From: an uncultured Oscillospiraceae bacterium
Lineage (GTDB): Bacteria > Bacillota > Clostridia > Oscillospirales > JAAYXM01
Assembly: GCA_934446465.1 (NCBI GenBank)
Contig: CAKSEF010000034.1
Location: 1-16,773, forward strand
Length of the DNA: 16,773 nucleotides
Reading direction: 5' to 3'
Shown here: piece after piece, positions 14,612 to 16,773 of the stretch
How the letters are laid out: each line of letters starts with the position of its first letter
How positions within the stretch are numbered: position 1 is the stretch's first letter
Program-made: the position numbers and the translations under genes
The notes under the pieces: model-generated
Seen by the model: the letters and a program-made list of their open reading frames with translations, nothing else
Databases searched by the model: none
What the model was told of the DNA's origin: nothing

Positions 14612-15724
14612 TTACTTCGCGTCAACTTTGCCGTTGACGCCCTTAACGAGCCATGTCATGTTGTAGATTTCTTCGTCGGTAAGGTCTTTTCCGCGGAGTG
14701 TTCCTTCGTTGTCGTATACTTCGCCGGAGAAGAGCTTGAGAGAACCGTCCATTATAGCGTTCTTAGCTTCCTCAACCTTCTCTGCCGTGCCCTCTGCAAC
14801 GAGGCTTGAGAGGTCGTCAAGGCCGACCCAGCCGGACTTGAGGCCTTCCCAGTAGGAGCCTGCAACCCATGTGCCGTTCATAATCTTCGTTACGTCGTCA
14901 ACATAGAACTTAGCCCAGTTGAATATCGGAGCCGTGAGGTATGCCTTCGGTGCAGCGTCAGGCGTCGGTGTGTTGTAGCCGATAGCAAATGCGCCCTTTT
15001 CCTGTGCAGCGAGCTGGCATGCCGTGGAGTCCTGATGCTGTGCGATAACGTCGCAGCCCTTGTCGAGGAGCTCGTTTGCGGCCTGCTTCTCAACAGCCGG
15101 GTCATACCATGTGTTTGTCCAGATAAGGTCTACTTCAGCATCCGGGTTTACGGACTGTACGCCGAGTGTAAATGCGTTGCAGCCGCGGATAACTTCCGGA
15201 ATCTGCATAGCTGCGACATAGCCGATTTTGTTCGACTTTGTCTTCATGCCCGCTACGATACCGGCAAGGTATCTCGGCTCAATAACTCTGCCCATGTAGT
15301 TGGAGAGGTTCGGACGAACTTCATAGCCCGTTGCGTGGCCGAAGTATATGTTCGGATATTCGTCTGCAACCTTGCAGGCATATTCCATATGGCCGAAGCT
15401 TGTTGCATAGATTACGTTGCAGCCCTGGTCGATAAGCTCGCGGATTGCAACCTCACAGTCTGCGCTCTCGGGAACATTCTCTTTGTAGAGGCAGGATATT
15501 CCCATTTCTTCAAGAGCAAGTCTGCCCTTGTCGTGTGCCTGAGAGTAACCGCCGTCGTTGATGTCGCCGATGTAAAGGAATCCGACCTTAAGATCTTCCT
15601 TTGCGATTGCCTTCATGGCGTTTGTCTCTCCGCCCTCAGTCTGCTTGTCGCCATTGTCGCCGCAGGCAGCGAATGCGAATACCATGACTGCTGCGAGAAG
15701 AAGTGCTAAAAGTCTCTTTGCCAT
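14612..15724 (-). CDS. BMP-family substrate-binding lipoprotein (purine/nucleoside ABC importer)
   Basis: Protein of 370 residues. The ATG at 15724 has a perfect AAGGAGG site 7 bases upstream, so the longer open frame back to 15802, overlapping xpt, is rejected. The signal is MAKRLLALLLAAVMVFAFAAC with the lipid-modified cysteine at 21, followed by a polar linker to about residue 45. The mature part is a PnrA/BMP (PF02608) two-lobed fold with GFLYIGDINDGGYSQAHDKG (48-67), YATSFGHMEYACKVADEYP (106-124), GHATGYEVRPN (129-139), GYVAAMQIPEVIRGCNAFTLG (168-188), TWYDPAVEKQAA (205-216) and AQHQDST (228-234). This matches the BMP subgroup that includes an adenine-bound Brucella structure (recalled, not checked), so a purine base or nucleoside is the likely ligand. 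That fits the adjacent xpt. Confidence 0.92.
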   Translation of the reverse strand: MAKRLLALLLAAVMVFAFAACGDNGDKQTEGGETNAMKAIAKEDLKVGFLYIGDINDGGYSQAHDKGRLALEEMGISCLYKENVPESADCEVAIRELIDQGCNVIYATSFGHMEYACKVADEYPNIYFGHATGYEVRPNLSNYMGRVIEPRYLAGIVAGMKTKSNKIGYVAAMQIPEVIRGCNAFTLGVQSVNPDAEVDLIWTNTWYDPAVEKQAANELLDKGCDVIAQHQDSTACQLAAQEKGAFAIGYNTPTPDAAPKAYLTAPIFNWAKFYVDDVTKIMNGTWVAGSYWEGLKSGWVGLDDLSSLVAEGTAEKVEEAKNAIMDGSLKLFSGEVYDNEGTLRGKDLTDEEIYNMTWLVKGVNGKVDAK

Positions 15725-15791
15725 TTTTTTGACCTCCTTAAAATATGCGAAGCGCTTTTTGCGCTCCATTACTGATATATACCCACGGACT

Positions 15792-16367
15792 TCAGTCCGC
15801 AAATACCACCCCGTGCTCGGGCGTCATGGACGAAACCTGCGCGAGCGACTCCACGCGTATGCCCATTTCCCGAACTTTTTTTCCGCCGTCCTGGAACGAC
15901 TTCTCAACCGCGATTCCCGCGCCGACTATCTTTGCTCCCGCCTGACCGATTATGTCGATAAGCCCCATGAGCGCCGCGCCCTTTGCGAGAAAATCGTCTA
16001 TTATGAGAACCCTGTCGTCCGAGCTCAGAAAGTCCTTTGAAACGATTATCTCATAATCAATATCCTTCGTAAAAGAATGAACTCGGCTCTTGTATGTATC
16101 TCCCGAAATATTTTTCGACGCCGCCTTCTTTGCAAAGACGACAGGCACATTAAAATACTGCGCCGCGATACAGGCAATGCCGATTCCCGATGCTTCTATT
16201 GTTAAAATTTTCGTTACGCCGTCCTCCCCGAAAAGACGGTAGAACTCGCGCCCCATGTCGTTTAAGAGAGACACATCTATCTGGTGGTTTAAGAAGCTGT
16301 CTACCTTAAGTACGTTTCCCTCGCGGACAATACCGTCCTTTACGATACGCTCTTTAAGAAGCTCCAT
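15792..16367 (-). CDS. xpt: xanthine phosphoribosyltransferase
   Basis: Cytoplasmic enzyme of 191 residues (B. subtilis Xpt 194) that joins xanthine to PRPP to make XMP in purine salvage. The sequence is Xpt-like throughout: the start MELLKERIVKDG, SFLNHQID (24-31), LTIEASGIGIA (55-65), PVVFAKK (75-81), the PRPP-binding loop VLIIDDFLAKGAA (120-132) and GAGIAVEKSFQ (149-159). The ribosome binding site GAGGTAAGG lies 6 bases before the ATG. It is followed after 67 bases by the lipoprotein gene, so it is probably the first gene of the purine uptake operon. A small palindrome, CGGACT-tc-AGTCCG (15786-15799), spans its stop, and a GGAGCGC/GCGCTTC hairpin lies in the gap. Confidence 0.95.
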   Translation of the reverse strand: MELLKERIVKDGIVREGNVLKVDSFLNHQIDVSLLNDMGREFYRLFGEDGVTKILTIEASGIGIACIAAQYFNVPVVFAKKAASKNISGDTYKSRVHSFTKDIDYEIIVSKDFLSSDDRVLIIDDFLAKGAALMGLIDIIGQAGAKIVGAGIAVEKSFQDGGKKVREMGIRVESLAQVSSMTPEHGVVFAD

Positions 16368-16405
16368 AAAAAACCTTACCTCGTTTCAAAAAAAGAATAT
16401 ATTTC

Positions 16406-16434
16406 ATTATAACCTATATTTCGACACTTTTCAA
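16406..16434 (-). promoter_or_regulatory. xpt operon promoter
   Basis: On the minus strand, TTGAAA (16434-16429, 4 of 6) and a perfect TATAAT (16411-16406) are separated by 17 bases. The start point near 16399 leaves about 32 bases of leader, not enough for a purine riboswitch. Confidence 0.8.
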
Positions 16435-16499
16435 GAACAAACTTCTATAAAATATGACGGTAATTGCATATTCGACGCGCCGTTTTGTAGTGATAAACG

Positions 16500-16567
16500 T
16501 CAAAAAAATTTTTTTTGATAAAAAAACGGAAATTTTGCTTGACAACGGAGAAGAAAATCCCTATAAT
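16500..16567 (+). promoter_or_regulatory. strong promoter of tRNA-Leu with AT-tract upstream element
   Basis: Perfect -35 TTGACA (16539-16544), 17-base spacer, perfect -10 TATAAT (16562-16567). Upstream, 16500-16536 is almost pure A and T tracts (A7T8, then A7, then AAATTTT), which resembles an UP element bound by the RNA polymerase alpha subunits, as in stable-RNA promoters. A small GTTGC/GCAAC hairpin (16574-16589) lies in the leader before the mature tRNA. Confidence 0.9.
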
Positions 16568-16597
16568 AATCATGTTGCATGTACGCAACCGTCATAT

Positions 16598-16681
16598 GCG
16601 AGTGTGCTGGAATAGGCAGACAGGCACGTTTGAGGGGCGTGTGTCCATGACGTATGGGTTCAAGTCCCATCACTCGCACCA
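16598..16681 (+). tRNA. tRNA-Leu (anticodon GAG)
   Basis: An 84-base class II tRNA with encoded CCA. Acceptor arms GCGAGTG (16598-16604) and CACTCGC (16671-16677) pair fully. The D arm is CTG...CAG (16607-16623). The anticodon stem CACGT/GCGTG (16625-16629 and 16637-16641) encloses loop TTGAGGG, giving anticodon GAG at 16632-16634. The long variable arm has a GTC/GAC stem (16643-16651), as expected for tRNA-Leu. The T arm is ATGGG-TTCAAGT-CCCAT (16654-16670), followed by discriminator A and CCA (16678-16681). It reads CUC and CUU codons. Single tRNA gene, flanked by its own promoter and terminator. Confidence 0.96.
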
Positions 16682-16684
16682 ACA

Positions 16685-16716
16685 AAAAAAGGGTACTCAT
16701 TTGAGTACCCTTTTTT
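16685..16716 (+). terminator. intrinsic terminator of tRNA-Leu
   Basis: AAAAAAGGGTACTCA (16685-16699) and its exact complement (16702-16716) form a 15-bp stem ending in T6, then GTTTTTC. It begins 4 bases after the CCA end. Confidence 0.92.
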
Positions 16717-16773
16717 GTTTTTCATGTGAAATGATGGGGCTTGAAGCCTAAGAGGGCGCCGAGCGGTGAGAAA
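16717..16773. other. unassigned right edge
   Basis: 57 bases after the tRNA terminator. Nothing is recognised: no start codon with a ribosome binding site and no clear RNA motif before the window ends. It may be the beginning of the next gene's control region. Confidence 0.3.

Noticed and set aside
15035..15709. Plus-strand open frame of 224 residues
   Set aside because: It lies wholly opposite the BMP lipoprotein gene, has no ribosome binding site, and its translation resembles no family. It is a codon-bias shadow.
15725..15802. Longer start for the BMP lipoprotein overlapping xpt
   Set aside because: The internal ATG at 15724 has a perfect ribosome binding site and begins the signal peptide. 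The extension would bury the signal peptide.
16429..16446. Possible PurR box near AAGAACAAACTT upstream of xpt
   Set aside because: It shares only part of the Bacillus PurBox core (CCGAACAAT) and no paired second box is visible.
16500..16700. Minus-strand open frame of 66 residues containing MGLEPIRHGHTPLKRACLPIPAHSH
   Set aside because: It is the antisense of the tRNA-Leu gene, a well-known false protein seen opposite tRNA-Leu in many genomes.
16717..16773. Possible start of a riboswitch or tmRNA at the right edge (GGGGCTTGAAGCC... GGTGAGAAA)
   Set aside because: It matches no riboswitch core or tmRNA start well enough, and the window ends too soon to judge.

Overview
The window looks like chromosome from a Gram-positive anaerobe of the class Clostridia (Firmicutes). 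The grounds are strong AGGAGG-type ribosome binding sites, a PnrA/BMP-type lipoprotein ABC importer of the YufN-Q kind, an S-layer-homology protein, a hisS-aspS pair, a cysteine-rich clostridial-type HisRS and a MecA-like adaptor. The genus cannot be fixed from the sequence. Almost everything is on the minus strand. The exceptions are one small MecA-like gene and one tRNA-Leu gene.

In the direction of minus-strand transcription (right to left) there are four blocks. (1) Purine salvage and uptake (16434-10079): xpt, a BMP-family lipoprotein, a double ABC ATPase, two BPD_transp_2 permeases and a fructose-6-phosphate aldolase/transaldolase. They form one compact operon with a hairpin pair after the binding-protein gene. 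It ends at a convergent terminator region shared with the plus-strand MecA-like gene. (2) A secreted SLH-domain protein (9465-8341), divergent from the MecA-like gene, with its own terminator. (3) hisS-aspS (8181-5126), overlapping in a TAATG junction, behind a near-consensus promoter with too short a leader for a T-box. (4) A four-gene GldA/GldF/GldG/DUF4340-type ABC operon of unknown substrate (5015-453), ending at a 17-bp hairpin. The 5' part of a comM/yifB AAA ATPase gene follows and runs off the left edge.

Divergent from xpt is tRNA-Leu(GAG). It has a perfect -35/-10 promoter with 17-bp spacing, an AT-tract upstream of the -35, and a strong terminator.

The window is mostly housekeeping and transport, and I see no mobile element, CRISPR array or defence island. 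The points most worth checking are: the FSA-type aldolase in a purine/nucleoside importer operon; the Gld-like ABC operon with a triplicated DUF4340 subunit; an unnamed duplicated 'SIPAQ-N' module in the SLH protein; the terminator that appears to be made by a 17-bp tandem duplication; and promoters (hisS-aspS and xpt) that lack the leader riboregulators common in relatives.
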